Positions 17,345-26,745 of a stretch of 64,000 nucleotides of DNA are shown here, piece after piece. The notes under the pieces were generated by a model. It searched no databases, was not told the origin of the DNA, and saw only the letters and a program-made list of their open reading frames with translations. The position numbers were made by a program, and so were the translations under genes. Each line of letters starts with the position of its first letter. Position 1 is the stretch's first letter. Where the stretch lies: positions 248,001 through 312,000 of the forward strand of contig DASZXS010000027.1 of assembly GCA_035545735.1 (NCBI GenBank), written 5' to 3'. This DNA is from JAJYKC01 sp035545735. Its GTDB lineage: Bacteria; Acidobacteriota; Terriglobia; Bryobacterales; Bryobacteraceae.

Positions 17345-19783
17345 ATGCATAACCTCTCGCGAGACGTTCGCGCCGGGTTTCGGGCGCTACGCAAGACCCC
17401 GGGGATGACCGCCGCTGCGATTCTGGCATTCGCTCTGGGCATTGGCGCGAACACCGCGATCTTTAGCGTCGTGGACGCGGTTCTGCTGCGGCCGCTGCGC
17501 TATGCCGACCCCTCGCGGCTGGTGGTGTTAGAGCACGCGGGCCCTTCGCCGGTCGCGCCGGCGACCTATTTTGACTGGCGGGCGCAGGCGCACAGCTTTA
17601 CCGATATGTCGGCCGCGGAGGCCTGGGGAGGAAGCCTCCGGACCGGTGAGCGGGTGAAAGCCATCTCCGGACTGCGCGTCACTCCGAACACGATGGCGCT
17701 TTTGGGAGTCCCCGCGCTGCTGGGGCGCACATTCCGCCCGGAAGAGGATCAGCCGGGACGGGCGGAGGTCGCCGTCCTCGGTTTTGCGTTGTGGCAGAGG
17801 GAGTTCGGCGGAAGCCGGGACGTGCTGGGGCGGCAGGTCATGGTGGACGGCGAGAACTACACTGTGATCGGCGTCATGCCCCCGCAGTTTCACTTTGCGC
17901 CATTCTGGGTGACCGATGCGGAGATTTGGGCGCCGCTTACGCTACCGTCCCGTCTGAGCGACCGGACCGGACAATCGCTGCGGGTCTTCGCGCGGATGAA
18001 GCGGAGCGTCTCCCTCGAACAGGCGCAGGCGGAAATGAGCACGATTATGGCGCGCCTGTCGTCGGCATACCCGGATTCGAGCGCGAAGCTCACCGTTTCT
18101 CTTACGCCGCTAGGCGACCGCGCGTCGGGCGCCGTGCGCCCCATGCTGCTGGTGATGTTCGCCTCGGTTGGCTTCGTTTTGCTGATTGCGTGTTCGAATG
18201 TGGCGAGCCTGATGCTGGCGCGAACCGCGCTCCGGCGGCGCGAGACCGCCGTACGGCTCGCTCTAGGCGCTTCGCGATGGGACCTTGCCCGGCAGTCGAT
18301 TGTCGAAAGCGCGCTGCTCTCCGGGTTGGGAGCCATCGCCGGGCTGGCGGCGGCGGCCGCGGGCCTTGCGGTGTGGAAGAGCCTGCTGCCGGAAGGCGCG
18401 ATGCCGCGCCAGGACGAACTCGGCATACGCGCCGCCGCATTCGGCTTCGCCGGGGTTCTGGCGGTGATATCGGGGATTCTATCGGCGGCCGCGCCGGCAT
18501 GGCAGTCCTCGCGCGGCGATGTCAACGACGCGCTGAAGCAGGGCGGCAGGAGCGGTACAGCCGGAGGGAGGACCTTGCGCGCGCGCGGATTTTTGGTGGC
18601 CGCCCAAACGGCGATTGCCTTTGTGCTGTTAACCGGCGCCGGGCTGATGCTGCACAGCTTCGTGCGTCTTCTCTCCGTGGACGCGGGCTTCGATCCGCAT
18701 CATTTGCTTACATTCCAGGTTTCCGTTGCGGGCACGTCGGAGAATCGCGCGCCGGGAAGGGAGTTGTTCTATCGCGCGGCTTTGTCGCGTATTGCCGCGC
18801 TGCCCGGGGTGAAGGGGGCCGGCGCGATCAACCATGCGCCGCTGCGAGGCGATGTCTGGGGAACGCACTTCCGCGTGGATGGCGAGCCCTTTCCGAAGCC
18901 GGGTGAGTTTCCCGGCGCGGTTTATCGAGTGATCGAGCCGGGCTATTTTCGCGTGATGCTCACGCCCCTATTGGCCGGGCGCGATTTCGACATCCACGAT
19001 AATTTGCAGTCCCCGCGCGTCGTGATCGTGAACGAGACCCTGGCTCGCAGGCGCTGGCCGGAGAGAGACGCGCGAGGGAAAAGAATCATCGTGGGGCGTC
19101 CGGGCGAAGGAACAATCCCCGTCACGGTCGTAGGCGTCGTTCACGATGTGAAGCAGCACGACTGGCAGGCGATGCCGGATGAGGAGTTGTATTTTCCGCT
19201 CTCGCAAAGCCGCGATTTTCTGGAAGATCCATCGCCTCACCTTGCCTCGCTCTGGTTTGTGGTGCGCACGGACGGCGATCCCTCCTCCCTGGCGAACTCC
19301 GCGGAAGCGGCCATCCATTCCATCGATCGCGCGGTGCTCGTGTCGGGGGCGACAGCCATGGACGACGCGGTGGCTCGCAGTATCTGGCGTCAGCGTCTTT
19401 CTCTGCTGCTGCTATCGGTGTTTGCGGCAATAGCGCTGGTGCTGGCGCTCACCGGTGTTTACGGTGTGGTCTCCCATTCCGCCGCCGGCCGTGTGCCGGA
19501 AATGGGCATTCGCATGGCCCTCGGCGCGCAGAGAGGGAGTGTGCTACTGCTGACCTTGCGGCACGGTATGGCTCCCGTGCTCGCCGGAGGACTAGTGGGA
19601 CTCGCGGCCGCGGTGGCGCTGGGACGTCTGATGGCGGCGATGCTGTTTGAGGTGACGCCCGCCGATCCCCTCACGTTCCTGAGCGCCGCCGTGATTCTGC
19701 CGCTCGGCGGCGTGCTCGCCAATTGGTGGCCCGCCTGGCGTGCCTCACGTCTCGATCCGCTCCAGGCGCTGCGCGAGGAGTGA
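17345..19783 (+). CDS. ADOP-type duplicated ABC permease (MacB/FtsX fold), short N-terminus
   Basis: This 812-residue membrane protein has two FtsX/MacB halves. Each half has a leading transmembrane helix, a periplasmic MacB-like domain and a three-helix FtsX domain. Half 1 begins DVRAGFRALRKTPGMTAAAILAFALGIGANTAIFSVVDAVLLRPL; half 2 begins near residue 415 (AAQTAIAFVLLTGAGLMLHSF) and ends RMALGAQRGSVLLL and PAWRASRLDPLQALREE. The architecture is the acidobacterial duplicated orphan permease. Unlike the two other copies in this window, it lacks the roughly 80-residue cytoplasmic N-terminal extension and has no PadR gene beside it. No ATPase is linked. Confidence 0.9.
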   Translation: MHNLSRDVRAGFRALRKTPGMTAAAILAFALGIGANTAIFSVVDAVLLRPLRYADPSRLVVLEHAGPSPVAPATYFDWRAQAHSFTDMSAAEAWGGSLRTGERVKAISGLRVTPNTMALLGVPALLGRTFRPEEDQPGRAEVAVLGFALWQREFGGSRDVLGRQVMVDGENYTVIGVMPPQFHFAPFWVTDAEIWAPLTLPSRLSDRTGQSLRVFARMKRSVSLEQAQAEMSTIMARLSSAYPDSSAKLTVSLTPLGDRASGAVRPMLLVMFASVGFVLLIACSNVASLMLARTALRRRETAVRLALGASRWDLARQSIVESALLSGLGAIAGLAAAAAGLAVWKSLLPEGAMPRQDELGIRAAAFGFAGVLAVISGILSAAAPAWQSSRGDVNDALKQGGRSGTAGGRTLRARGFLVAAQTAIAFVLLTGAGLMLHSFVRLLSVDAGFDPHHLLTFQVSVAGTSENRAPGRELFYRAALSRIAALPGVKGAGAINHAPLRGDVWGTHFRVDGEPFPKPGEFPGAVYRVIEPGYFRVMLTPLLAGRDFDIHDNLQSPRVVIVNETLARRRWPERDARGKRIIVGRPGEGTIPVTVVGVVHDVKQHDWQAMPDEELYFPLSQSRDFLEDPSPHLASLWFVVRTDGDPSSLANSAEAAIHSIDRAVLVSGATAMDDAVARSIWRQRLSLLLLSVFAAIALVLALTGVYGVVSHSAAGRVPEMGIRMALGAQRGSVLLLTLRHGMAPVLAGGLVGLAAAVALGRLMAAMLFEVTPADPLTFLSAAVILPLGGVLANWWPAWRASRLDPLQALREE

Positions 19784-19802
19784 ATCTTCGATAATCGAAA
19801 AG

Positions 19803-20972
19803 ATGCGAAGCTGCGATGTCGCGGTGATTGGAGCCGGTGTCTTCGGTTCATGGACGGCCTACCGGCTGGCGAGGGAGGGCGTTTCTGTTCTGTTAATCGA
19901 TGCTTACGGTGCGGCGAGCAATCGCGCCAGTTCCGGCGGCGAATCGCGGATCATTCGCATGGCCTATGGACCCGACGAGGTCTACACCCGGTTCTCCTAT
20001 CGTTCCCTCGCTCTCTGGAAGGAATTTTTTGCGGAGACCGGCCACAACCTGCTGCATCGGACAGGCGTCCTCGGTTTTGCTGCGCCCGGCCATCCGAGCG
20101 TGCGCGATTCCGCGGTGGTTCTGAAGAAATGCGGCGTCCCATTCGAAGACCTTTCGGGAGAGGAAATTGAGCGGCGCTGGCCTCAGTTTCACTTTGAAGC
20201 GCCCGTGCGCGGGCTCTACGAACCCGAGAGCGGGGCGCTGATGGCCCGCCGCGCCGTGCAGTCTGTTGCCGCGAGTGTGGAAAAGGCCGGCGGCCGCTAT
20301 CGCATCGCGCAAGTGCTCCCGCCGGCAGGGCGCGGCAGGCCGGTGGGGCGCGGCAGGATGGAGGCGCTGCCACTCGCATCGAGCGATACGGTTCGCGCCG
20401 CGGCATATGTTTTTGCCTGCGGCCCCTGGCTTCCCAAGGTTTTCCCGGAACTGCTGGGGCAGAGGATCTTTCCAACGCGCCAGGAAGTCTTTTTCTTTGG
20501 CATTCCACCGGGCTGCAAGGAATTTTCGAGCCCGGAACTGCCGGTCTGGCTGGACCGCCTGCATGCGACGATTCCCTATGGTCTTCCCAGCCTCGAAAAT
20601 CGCGGGCTCAAAGTAGCGCTCGATGTTCACGGCCCGGCGTTTGACCCCGACGCTGGCGAACGCACTCCCACCACGGGCGCTATCGAAGAGACGCGGCGCT
20701 ACGTCGCGAGCCGCTTTCCGGCGCTGGCGGACGCACCCGTGGTTGAATCCCGGGTCTGCCAGTATGAGAACACGTCGAACGGGGATTTTCTCATTGACCG
20801 CCATCCGGATTTCGATAATGTTTGGATCGCGGGCGGCGGCTCAGGACATGGGTTCAAGCACGGCCCGGCGGTTGGCGAATATCTGACGGACCGTATCCAG
20901 GGACGCGGCGTTGAGGAGCGCCGGTTCTCCTTGCGCACCAAGGAGACCGTCCAGCGCCGGGCGGTGTATTGA
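19803..20972 (+). CDS. FAD-dependent oxidoreductase, sarcosine oxidase / N-methyltryptophan oxidase (SolA/MSOX) type
   Basis: The ATG at 19803 (20 bases after the permease stop) places the dinucleotide-binding motif VAVIGAGVFGSWTAYRLAREG at the very N-terminus, giving 389 residues. The DAO fold is evident. C-terminal hallmarks are ESRVCQYENTSNGDFLID, where the cysteine corresponds to the residue that covalently binds FAD in monomeric sarcosine oxidase, and AGGGSGHGFKHGPAVGEYL. It should oxidise an N-methylated or secondary amine to imine plus hydrogen peroxide in the cytoplasm. The real substrate is unclear. No obvious pathway neighbours are present. Confidence 0.85.
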   Translation: MRSCDVAVIGAGVFGSWTAYRLAREGVSVLLIDAYGAASNRASSGGESRIIRMAYGPDEVYTRFSYRSLALWKEFFAETGHNLLHRTGVLGFAAPGHPSVRDSAVVLKKCGVPFEDLSGEEIERRWPQFHFEAPVRGLYEPESGALMARRAVQSVAASVEKAGGRYRIAQVLPPAGRGRPVGRGRMEALPLASSDTVRAAAYVFACGPWLPKVFPELLGQRIFPTRQEVFFFGIPPGCKEFSSPELPVWLDRLHATIPYGLPSLENRGLKVALDVHGPAFDPDAGERTPTTGAIEETRRYVASRFPALADAPVVESRVCQYENTSNGDFLIDRHPDFDNVWIAGGGSGHGFKHGPAVGEYLTDRIQGRGVEERRFSLRTKETVQRRAVY

Positions 20973-20977
20973 GCGCC

Positions 20978-21799
20978 TTATCCGGTGCGCTTCAATTTGC
21001 CCGCGCGCTTCGCCCACTCCTCTACCCGCCCGAAGATCCATAGTCCCAGCGGCACGAAGGCAAGACCCATGCCGGCAAGAATCAGCAAGTCCGGCAGCAC
21101 GGCTGTGATCGAGCTGCCCTGCAGCGGATGGCCCGCGCCGACGGGTCCTTCCACCCCGAGCAGTTTCCGGCTCGCCCGCAGCGCGTAGGTGGCGGGTGAG
21201 AGAACGGAGAACGGCTGGATCCACTTTGGCAGCACCGACACCGGATAGTAGATGCCCGAGACCAGCAGCAAAATGCCTTGAAAGATATTCGTCGCCTCCG
21301 CTCCGCGCTCCGGGCTCATGACCGGCAGAATGGCCGCTATGAGCCCAAGCCCGACAAACGCGACGCTGCTCACCATTAGCACCAGCACAATCCCGAGAAG
21401 ATTCGCCCCTCTCAGGCTGAGATCCAGAAACAGAAAGAGCCCGGCCAGAACCACCACCGCGCGGACCATGCTGTACAACAGCGCGTAGCTGCTGACGCCC
21501 ATCAGATGCACTAGCCGCGACACCGGGGCCATGAAGGTATACTCCAGGGTTCCTTCCCAGCGTTCGAACGCGATGGACATCGCAATCTCGTTGAACAGCA
21601 CGGAGAGAAAACTCCACAGGACCGCCCCGAGTGTAAGGTTCAGCGTCAGCCGCAAGTCTTTCGACGCGACGCCGATGAGCGCCACGGTCGCGGAGTTGAC
21701 CAGCGCGTAAAAAGCGAACACCACTACCCACGACCAGTAACGCTTGGTGAGCTGATGGTCGCGGTACATGAAACCGCGCATTTGCCGCAGGCCGTTCAT
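20978..21799 (-). CDS. ABC-2 type transporter permease
   Basis: This 273-residue inner-membrane protein has six predicted helices typical of ABC-2 exporters (WVVVFAFYALVNSATVALIG, then AMSIAFERWEGTLEYTFMAPVSR, then LLVSGIYYPVSVLPKWIQPFSVLSPATYALRA). The phrase RWEGTLEYTFMAPVSR is a recurrent ABC-2 signature. Its ATG overlaps the stop of the ATPase gene by four bases, so the two form one exporter. Likely cargo is a lipid, polymer or drug; sequence does not decide. Confidence 0.88.
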   Translation of the reverse strand: MNGLRQMRGFMYRDHQLTKRYWSWVVVFAFYALVNSATVALIGVASKDLRLTLNLTLGAVLWSFLSVLFNEIAMSIAFERWEGTLEYTFMAPVSRLVHLMGVSSYALLYSMVRAVVVLAGLFLFLDLSLRGANLLGIVLVLMVSSVAFVGLGLIAAILPVMSPERGAEATNIFQGILLLVSGIYYPVSVLPKWIQPFSVLSPATYALRASRKLLGVEGPVGAGHPLQGSSITAVLPDLLILAGMGLAFVPLGLWIFGRVEEWAKRAGKLKRTG

Positions 21800-22569
21800 G
21801 CTTCCGCCTCCTCTTTTTCGAATGCTTCGCCGGAAAGTTTGAGGAACGCGTCTTCCAACCCTTCGGTCCCGGCCGCCTCTTTGATCTCGTTCGCGGTTCC
21901 CTCAGCCACCAGACGCCCGTGCGCGAGCAGACCCAAACGGTCGCACAGACGTTCGGCCTCAGCCATATCGTGGGTGGTGAGAAGAACCGTGGTTCCCTTG
22001 CGCCTCCGTAGGTCCTCGATAAACTCCTGAACGTCGCGCTTACTCTGGGGATCGAGCCCTGTGGTCGGCTCATCGAGCAGGAGCACCGGCGGATCCACCA
22101 ACAGGGCGCGCGCGATGCTGATCTTCTGCTGCGTGCCGCGGCTCATTTCCTCCAAAGGGTCGTTGAAGCGAGCGGAGGGGAAGCCGAGCCCGGCGAGGAT
22201 GTCGAGCGATTTGCGCTCCGCGGTTCGCTGGTCGATTCCATAGAGCAGCGCCGAGTAGACCAGGTTCTCGCGAGCGGACAGCTTCTTATAGAAGGCGGCA
22301 TCCACGCTCACGCGCCCAATGTTTTGCCTCACCTCGCGCTCCCGCTCGGGCAGACGGTAACCCAGCACTTCGATTTCACCGCCGTCCGGCAGCAAAAGAG
22401 TGGAGAGAATGCGGATCAGAGTGGATTTTCCCGAGCCGTTCGGGCCCAGAAGCCCGTAGGTTTCGCCATTCGCGACGGAAAAAGAGACGCCTTTGAGCGC
22501 CCATTGCTCGGAAGAACGCTTCCGGAAAACTTTGCGCACATCGCGCACAAGCAAAGCTGGAGAAAGCAC
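21796..22569 (-). CDS. ABC transporter ATP-binding protein (drug/lipid exporter type)
   Basis: This 257-residue ATPase starts with GTG at 22567-22569, behind an AGGAG site. Walker A is GPNGSGKST, the signature is MSRGTQQKISIARAL (SRGTQ replaces the usual SGGQ, common in ABC-2 exporters), Walker B is VLLLDEPTTGLD and the switch is TTHDM. It powers the adjacent ABC-2 permease. The 106 bases upstream hold only its leader; a glycosyltransferase gene ends there. Confidence 0.93.
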   Translation of the reverse strand: MLSPALLVRDVRKVFRKRSSEQWALKGVSFSVANGETYGLLGPNGSGKSTLIRILSTLLLPDGGEIEVLGYRLPEREREVRQNIGRVSVDAAFYKKLSARENLVYSALLYGIDQRTAERKSLDILAGLGFPSARFNDPLEEMSRGTQQKISIARALLVDPPVLLLDEPTTGLDPQSKRDVQEFIEDLRRRKGTTVLLTTHDMAEAERLCDRLGLLAHGRLVAEGTANEIKEAAGTEGLEDAFLKLSGEAFEKEEAEA

Positions 22570-22675
22570 GGATACACTCCTGGGATCAGGAAGGGAAACG
22601 AACGGAAAAGGCCGCGAGGGAAATTAGAGGCGCACCAGGAAAGATTAGCACAGGTCTGGTTCCGCTAGAGCTGGT

Positions 22676-23761
22676 TCAGCCCGCGGCGCGCTCGAAGAAC
22701 TGAATGCTCTCGCTCGCGCACCGCTCCCAGCGGTAGTGCTCGGCGCGGCTGCGGCCTTTTCGCGCCAGGTCCTCGCGGAGCGAAGGAGATGTCAGCATCC
22801 GGTCGAGCGCGGACGCGATCCCGGAGACGCTCCGCGGGTCCGCGAACAGGGCGCCTTCGCCCGCGATCTCCGGGAGGCAGGAAGTGGACGAGGTGAGCAC
22901 GGGCACGCGCGCCGCCATTGCCTGCGCCACCGGAAATCCGAAGCCTTCGTAGAAAGACGGATACGCGAACACCGTTGCGCCCGCGGTGAGCCCCGGAAGA
23001 TCTTTTTCCGGGACATACCCTGCATGGCGAACACCGGGAAGGCCGCCGGCAAGGCGCGCCATGGTCGATTCGCTGCGCCATCCGGTGGGCCCCGCCAGCA
23101 GCAGATCGTATTCCTGGCGAAGAGAAGGCTTGAGCGCCATCCAGGCATCCAACAGAGTCTCGATATTCTTGCGGGGCTCGATGGTTCCGACAAAAAGAAC
23201 ATAGGGCTTGGCGGCCGGCGCGGGCGCTGCATCGAAGTAGGCGGATGGAACGCCGGAGTGTATGGTTTCGATGCGCTCCGGATCGATGTGCAGGATGCGG
23301 ATCGCGTCCTGCCGCGTGTTCTCGGAAACGGCGATGAGGCGGTGGGCCCTGGTCACGACGGCCTTCGCGAAGCGCCGGTCCGCTTCGATGTTGCCGGTGG
23401 TATGAACTTCGGGCATGATCCAGCAGGTGAGGTCATGGAGCGTCGCGGTGGCGCGCGCATGCCGCGGCAGCCGGCGAATCTGATTGGTCAAATGAAACAC
23501 GTCGAAACGCGAAGTAAGCCAGTCCGTCGCCGGATTGCCGGGGAGGTTGAGGAAGAACAGCAGCGCGATGCGCGGGTGGGTGGCCCACGGACTTAGCGTC
23601 GAGCCGTCGTGCACCAGAGGACCTCGCTTCGTTAACCAGGGAAAGGCCTCGATGCGGTGACCGCCGGGGGCGCGCAGAAGGTGGTCGATCCAGTGAAAGA
23701 GATAGTTCTTTACGCCGGCGCTGCGCAGCAAGAGAGGATAGGCATCAATTCCCAAGCGCAT
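22676..23761 (-). CDS. Glycosyltransferase family 4 protein
   Basis: This 361-residue GT-B enzyme shows the GT4 features: a Gly-rich N-domain start (MRLGIDAYPLLLRSAGVKNYLFHW), the LIAVSENTRQDAIRILHIDPERIETIHSGV segment between domains, VGTIEPRKNIETLLDAW, and the nucleotide-sugar site FYEGFGFPVAQAMAARVPVLTSSTSCLPEIAGEGA containing E-x7-E. It transfers an activated sugar to a glycan or lipid at the cytoplasmic face. The ATG overlaps the ArnT-like gene by 17 bases, so the two probably act in one glycan pathway. Confidence 0.92.
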   Translation of the reverse strand: MRLGIDAYPLLLRSAGVKNYLFHWIDHLLRAPGGHRIEAFPWLTKRGPLVHDGSTLSPWATHPRIALLFFLNLPGNPATDWLTSRFDVFHLTNQIRRLPRHARATATLHDLTCWIMPEVHTTGNIEADRRFAKAVVTRAHRLIAVSENTRQDAIRILHIDPERIETIHSGVPSAYFDAAPAPAAKPYVLFVGTIEPRKNIETLLDAWMALKPSLRQEYDLLLAGPTGWRSESTMARLAGGLPGVRHAGYVPEKDLPGLTAGATVFAYPSFYEGFGFPVAQAMAARVPVLTSSTSCLPEIAGEGALFADPRSVSGIASALDRMLTSPSLREDLARKGRSRAEHYRWERCASESIQFFERAAG

Positions 23762-25523
23762 GGTTGGTAAACAGAAACTTACCGCCGCTCTCTTTTACCT
23801 GTAGCAGCGCCGGACCAACAAGCTTTTTCAGGCGCGCCGCTCCCGTCTTCTCCGCCAGAACATAATAGCGCCCCGGCTCCGCCCACTTTCGGACAAAGCC
23901 CGGATCGTCCAAAAACACCGGAGGGCATCCCGGCGCGTTGGAGCCATATTCCAGATTGTTCACACGCCCGTTCAGGAGCAAAGCATCCGTACTCGAATAA
24001 AAGAACACCGAGGAGAACGTGTAATAGGAATCGTCGACAATCAGCCGGCCGGGGGGCGACGAATTCAGCGCCGAGGCTAGCGGCTGTGAAGAAAGGTACG
24101 GGTCAAACGTGACCATGGCAATGCGCGCGGCGTGCACGAAGATGACCATCATGAGGGCCATTGCGAAATAGAAGCGCGTTTTTTCGCGCAGGAAGAGGGC
24201 TCCGGCCGCACCCGTGAGGAATGCGATCCCCGCCACCAGCAGCGGCAGGCGTAAATAGGCGAAGGAGCGAAGCGTCAGGTCGCCCATGTGTCCGAGCGAC
24301 AGCGTATATTGTTTGGCGGGGCGGTCAATCAGCGCGTTGGCGATATCGCCGGGCGCGGGAATCCCATACACCTGATAAAGAATCGCAAACACGGCGGCCG
24401 CGGCAAGCAGGCAAACTACGGCCACCGCCGCCTTCCCACCGCGCAGCCATTTGCTTTCCAGCGTCATCGCGCTGCCCAGCAACAGCGCAAGCGCCGGGTA
24501 GCATGGCATCGAATAGTATTCCTGCGTGGACGAGAACGTGAAAAAGACGAGCAGGAAGCCGGCCCAGCACAGCGCGAGCAAGCGCACCCGCGCGGCGCGA
24601 TCCGGCCCTCGGAATTGCAGCTTCGCGAGCGCGGGGAAGTAGACGCTCCAGGGAAAAAGCCATAACAGGTGAAACAGCCAGAACAGCGCGCGCGGAACCG
24701 TGTTATAGTCGCGCGGATAGCGCCGGTTCAGGAATCGCAGGATGTGTTCGTTGAAGAAATAAAACCAGAAGAAGCCGTGATACTGACCGGGGCCGGCATG
24801 CAGGCTCCAGTAGAAGTACGGCGGATTCCGGAGTGTCGCAAGGATATGCCAGGGCGCGGCGATAGCGAGCGCGGTCAGAACCCCCCAGACCAGGTTCAGC
24901 CGTCTCCAGGTTTCGCGTTTGCGCCAGAGCCCGGTGAAAATCAAAAACAGCGCAGCCCCGGCAATGGGGAAAACCGCGCCGATCAGGCCCTTGATCAGTA
25001 GTCCGGCCCCAATCGCGCCCGCCGAAATCAAAGCCCAGGTCCGCGGGCGGCGCTCCTCCTCGTCGAGCGCTCGCAGGAATCCCCACATCGCGAGCGCAAT
25101 CGTGAGCGTGAGCATGACATCCGGGATCAGGACGCGCGTGAACAGAAAGAGGCCGATACAGGTGGAGAGCACCAGACCGGAGTAGAGCCCTGCGCGCCCG
25201 CCGAACGCCCACTGCCCGAAGCAGGCCGTGAGCCAGCAGAGCAGCACCGCGGAGAGCGCCACCGGGAAACGCGCGGCCCAGTCGTGAACGCCCACAATCT
25301 TGTAGGTGAGCGCGATCGCCCAGTATTTCAGGGGCGCTTTCTCCATGTACTTCACACCGTCCAGATGCGGCGTGACCCAATCGCCGGAAGTAATCATGGT
25401 GCGGGCGATTTCGGCCTGGGTCGCATCCACGTCATCCATCAAATGAGGTGGACTGAACATGCACCCGAAGAAAACGACCGCCGCGAACAGCAGGACCAGA
25501 ATCTGGTCGCGCCGGCTATTCAT
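23745..25523 (-). CDS. ArnT/PMT-like membrane glycosyltransferase (GT39/GT83 type)
   Basis: Starting at the ATG at 25521-25523 gives 592 residues and an 8-base overlap with the LolC-type gene; the longer open frame to 25652 would lie inside that gene. The first luminal loop carries the acidic motif HLMDDVDATQAEIARTMITSG followed by GVKYMEKAPLKYW, the pattern of polyprenyl-phosphate-sugar-dependent transferases (ArnT type). About 11-12 membrane helices follow, then a C-terminal periplasmic domain. It would add a sugar from an undecaprenyl carrier to lipid A, protein or another acceptor in the periplasm. Confidence 0.88.
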   Translation of the reverse strand: MNSRRDQILVLLFAAVVFFGCMFSPPHLMDDVDATQAEIARTMITSGDWVTPHLDGVKYMEKAPLKYWAIALTYKIVGVHDWAARFPVALSAVLLCWLTACFGQWAFGGRAGLYSGLVLSTCIGLFLFTRVLIPDVMLTLTIALAMWGFLRALDEEERRPRTWALISAGAIGAGLLIKGLIGAVFPIAGAALFLIFTGLWRKRETWRRLNLVWGVLTALAIAAPWHILATLRNPPYFYWSLHAGPGQYHGFFWFYFFNEHILRFLNRRYPRDYNTVPRALFWLFHLLWLFPWSVYFPALAKLQFRGPDRAARVRLLALCWAGFLLVFFTFSSTQEYYSMPCYPALALLLGSAMTLESKWLRGGKAAVAVVCLLAAAAVFAILYQVYGIPAPGDIANALIDRPAKQYTLSLGHMGDLTLRSFAYLRLPLLVAGIAFLTGAAGALFLREKTRFYFAMALMMVIFVHAARIAMVTFDPYLSSQPLASALNSSPPGRLIVDDSYYTFSSVFFYSSTDALLLNGRVNNLEYGSNAPGCPPVFLDDPGFVRKWAEPGRYYVLAEKTGAARLKKLVGPALLQVKESGGKFLFTNHALGN

Positions 25524-26745
25524 ATCGCAGCGCCTCGGCCGGTGCGATTCGCGTTGCGCTCCGGGCGGGGTAGAGGGTGGCGAAAAAGCTGACAAAGATA
25601 GCCGTGGCTGCAATCCAGACCGCGTCAATCCAGCGCGGGGCGAACGGAACATAGCTCACGGCATAGACATCCGCGTCGAGCTTGAGAAGCTGGTAATGAT
25701 TGGCGAAAAAACAGAGCGTATAGCCGAGCAAGAGGCCGATCGCCGTGCCCACAACGCCGATCATCAAGCCCTGCGCGAGAAAGATTCTCCGGATCTGTTC
25801 CCGCCGCGCGCCCATCGACATCAGGATGGCGATGTCCTTGCTCTTCTCCATCACCATCATGCTGAGCGTGATCAGAATGTTGAGCGCGGCGACAAGCTGA
25901 ATCAGTCCGATGGTAATTGCCGTCACGGTCTTCTCCATTTTCAACGCGCCCAGGATTTGATGGAACTGCTCCATCCAGGTATTGGCGATCAGACGCTTGC
26001 CGATCGCCGGTTGGATCGCGGCGGCCACTTCCGGCGCGCGGTAAATGTCGTCGAGCGTGAGATCGATGGCGTTGACCACGTCGGTATCCAGTCCGAGAAC
26101 GCCCTGCGCGGTTTCAAGATCGGTATACGCCCAGAGCACGTCGATGTCATAGAAGCCGGATTCAAAAATTCCCACCACTCGAAAGCGCGTGGTGGAGGGC
26201 CGCATGCCCATGGGCGTAAGATTGCCTTGCGGGCTCAGGATCTTCACCTGGCTGTTCAGCATCATTCCGGTTTTTTCGGCAAGCTTCGAGCCGAGGATGA
26301 TGCCCGGAAGTCCCGAGTGATCGCGAAGGCGCGCAAAGGAACCCTGCTTCAGGTGGAGCAACAGTTCCGGAGGAGCGTCGAGAGGAACGCCCTTGATTTC
26401 CGCGCCGGATGCCTGCTGTCCTCCCACCGCCATCACGTAACCGTAAAGGCTCGGAGAAGCGCGCACCACGTGGGGGACCTTCTTCAGTTTTCCGGTCAGT
26501 TCGCGCCATCCGGTGATGCCGTAGTCGGTGTCTTTTTCCTGAACGGTGATGTGGGCCGTCGCTCCCAGAAGGCTGCTCTGCAAGGTGTTGCGAAACCCGC
26601 TGTTGATCGCGAGTCCGATGATGAGCGCCATTACGCCGGCGGCCACGCCGACGACCGAGATTACGGTGATGACCGAGATCACCGCCTGCTTGCGCTTGGC
26701 GCGGATATACCGCCTGGCAATGAAGAGCTCAAACGAATGGGTCAC
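25516..26745 (-). CDS. LolC/LolE-type lipoprotein-releasing ABC permease
   Basis: This 409-residue permease has one N-terminal helix, a large periplasmic domain and three C-terminal FtsX helices. The start FELFIARRYIRAKRKQAVISVITVISVVGVAAGVMALII and the segment ILITLSMMVMEKSKDIAILMSMGA are diagnostic of LolC/E. It extracts mature lipoproteins from the inner membrane together with a LolD ATPase. No lolD is present in the window; the next gene is a glycosyltransferase. The gene overlaps lysS by four bases. Confidence 0.88.
   Translation of the reverse strand: MTHSFELFIARRYIRAKRKQAVISVITVISVVGVAAGVMALIIGLAINSGFRNTLQSSLLGATAHITVQEKDTDYGITGWRELTGKLKKVPHVVRASPSLYGYVMAVGGQQASGAEIKGVPLDAPPELLLHLKQGSFARLRDHSGLPGIILGSKLAEKTGMMLNSQVKILSPQGNLTPMGMRPSTTRFRVVGIFESGFYDIDVLWAYTDLETAQGVLGLDTDVVNAIDLTLDDIYRAPEVAAAIQPAIGKRLIANTWMEQFHQILGALKMEKTVTAITIGLIQLVAALNILITLSMMVMEKSKDIAILMSMGARREQIRRIFLAQGLMIGVVGTAIGLLLGYTLCFFANHYQLLKLDADVYAVSYVPFAPRWIDAVWIAATAIFVSFFATLYPARSATRIAPAEALRYE

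Noticed and set aside
17791..18906. Long open frame (371 codons) inside the ADOP permease gene in another frame
   Set aside because: Arginine/alanine-rich shadow of a GC-rich gene with no domain features; the permease frame is clearly coding.
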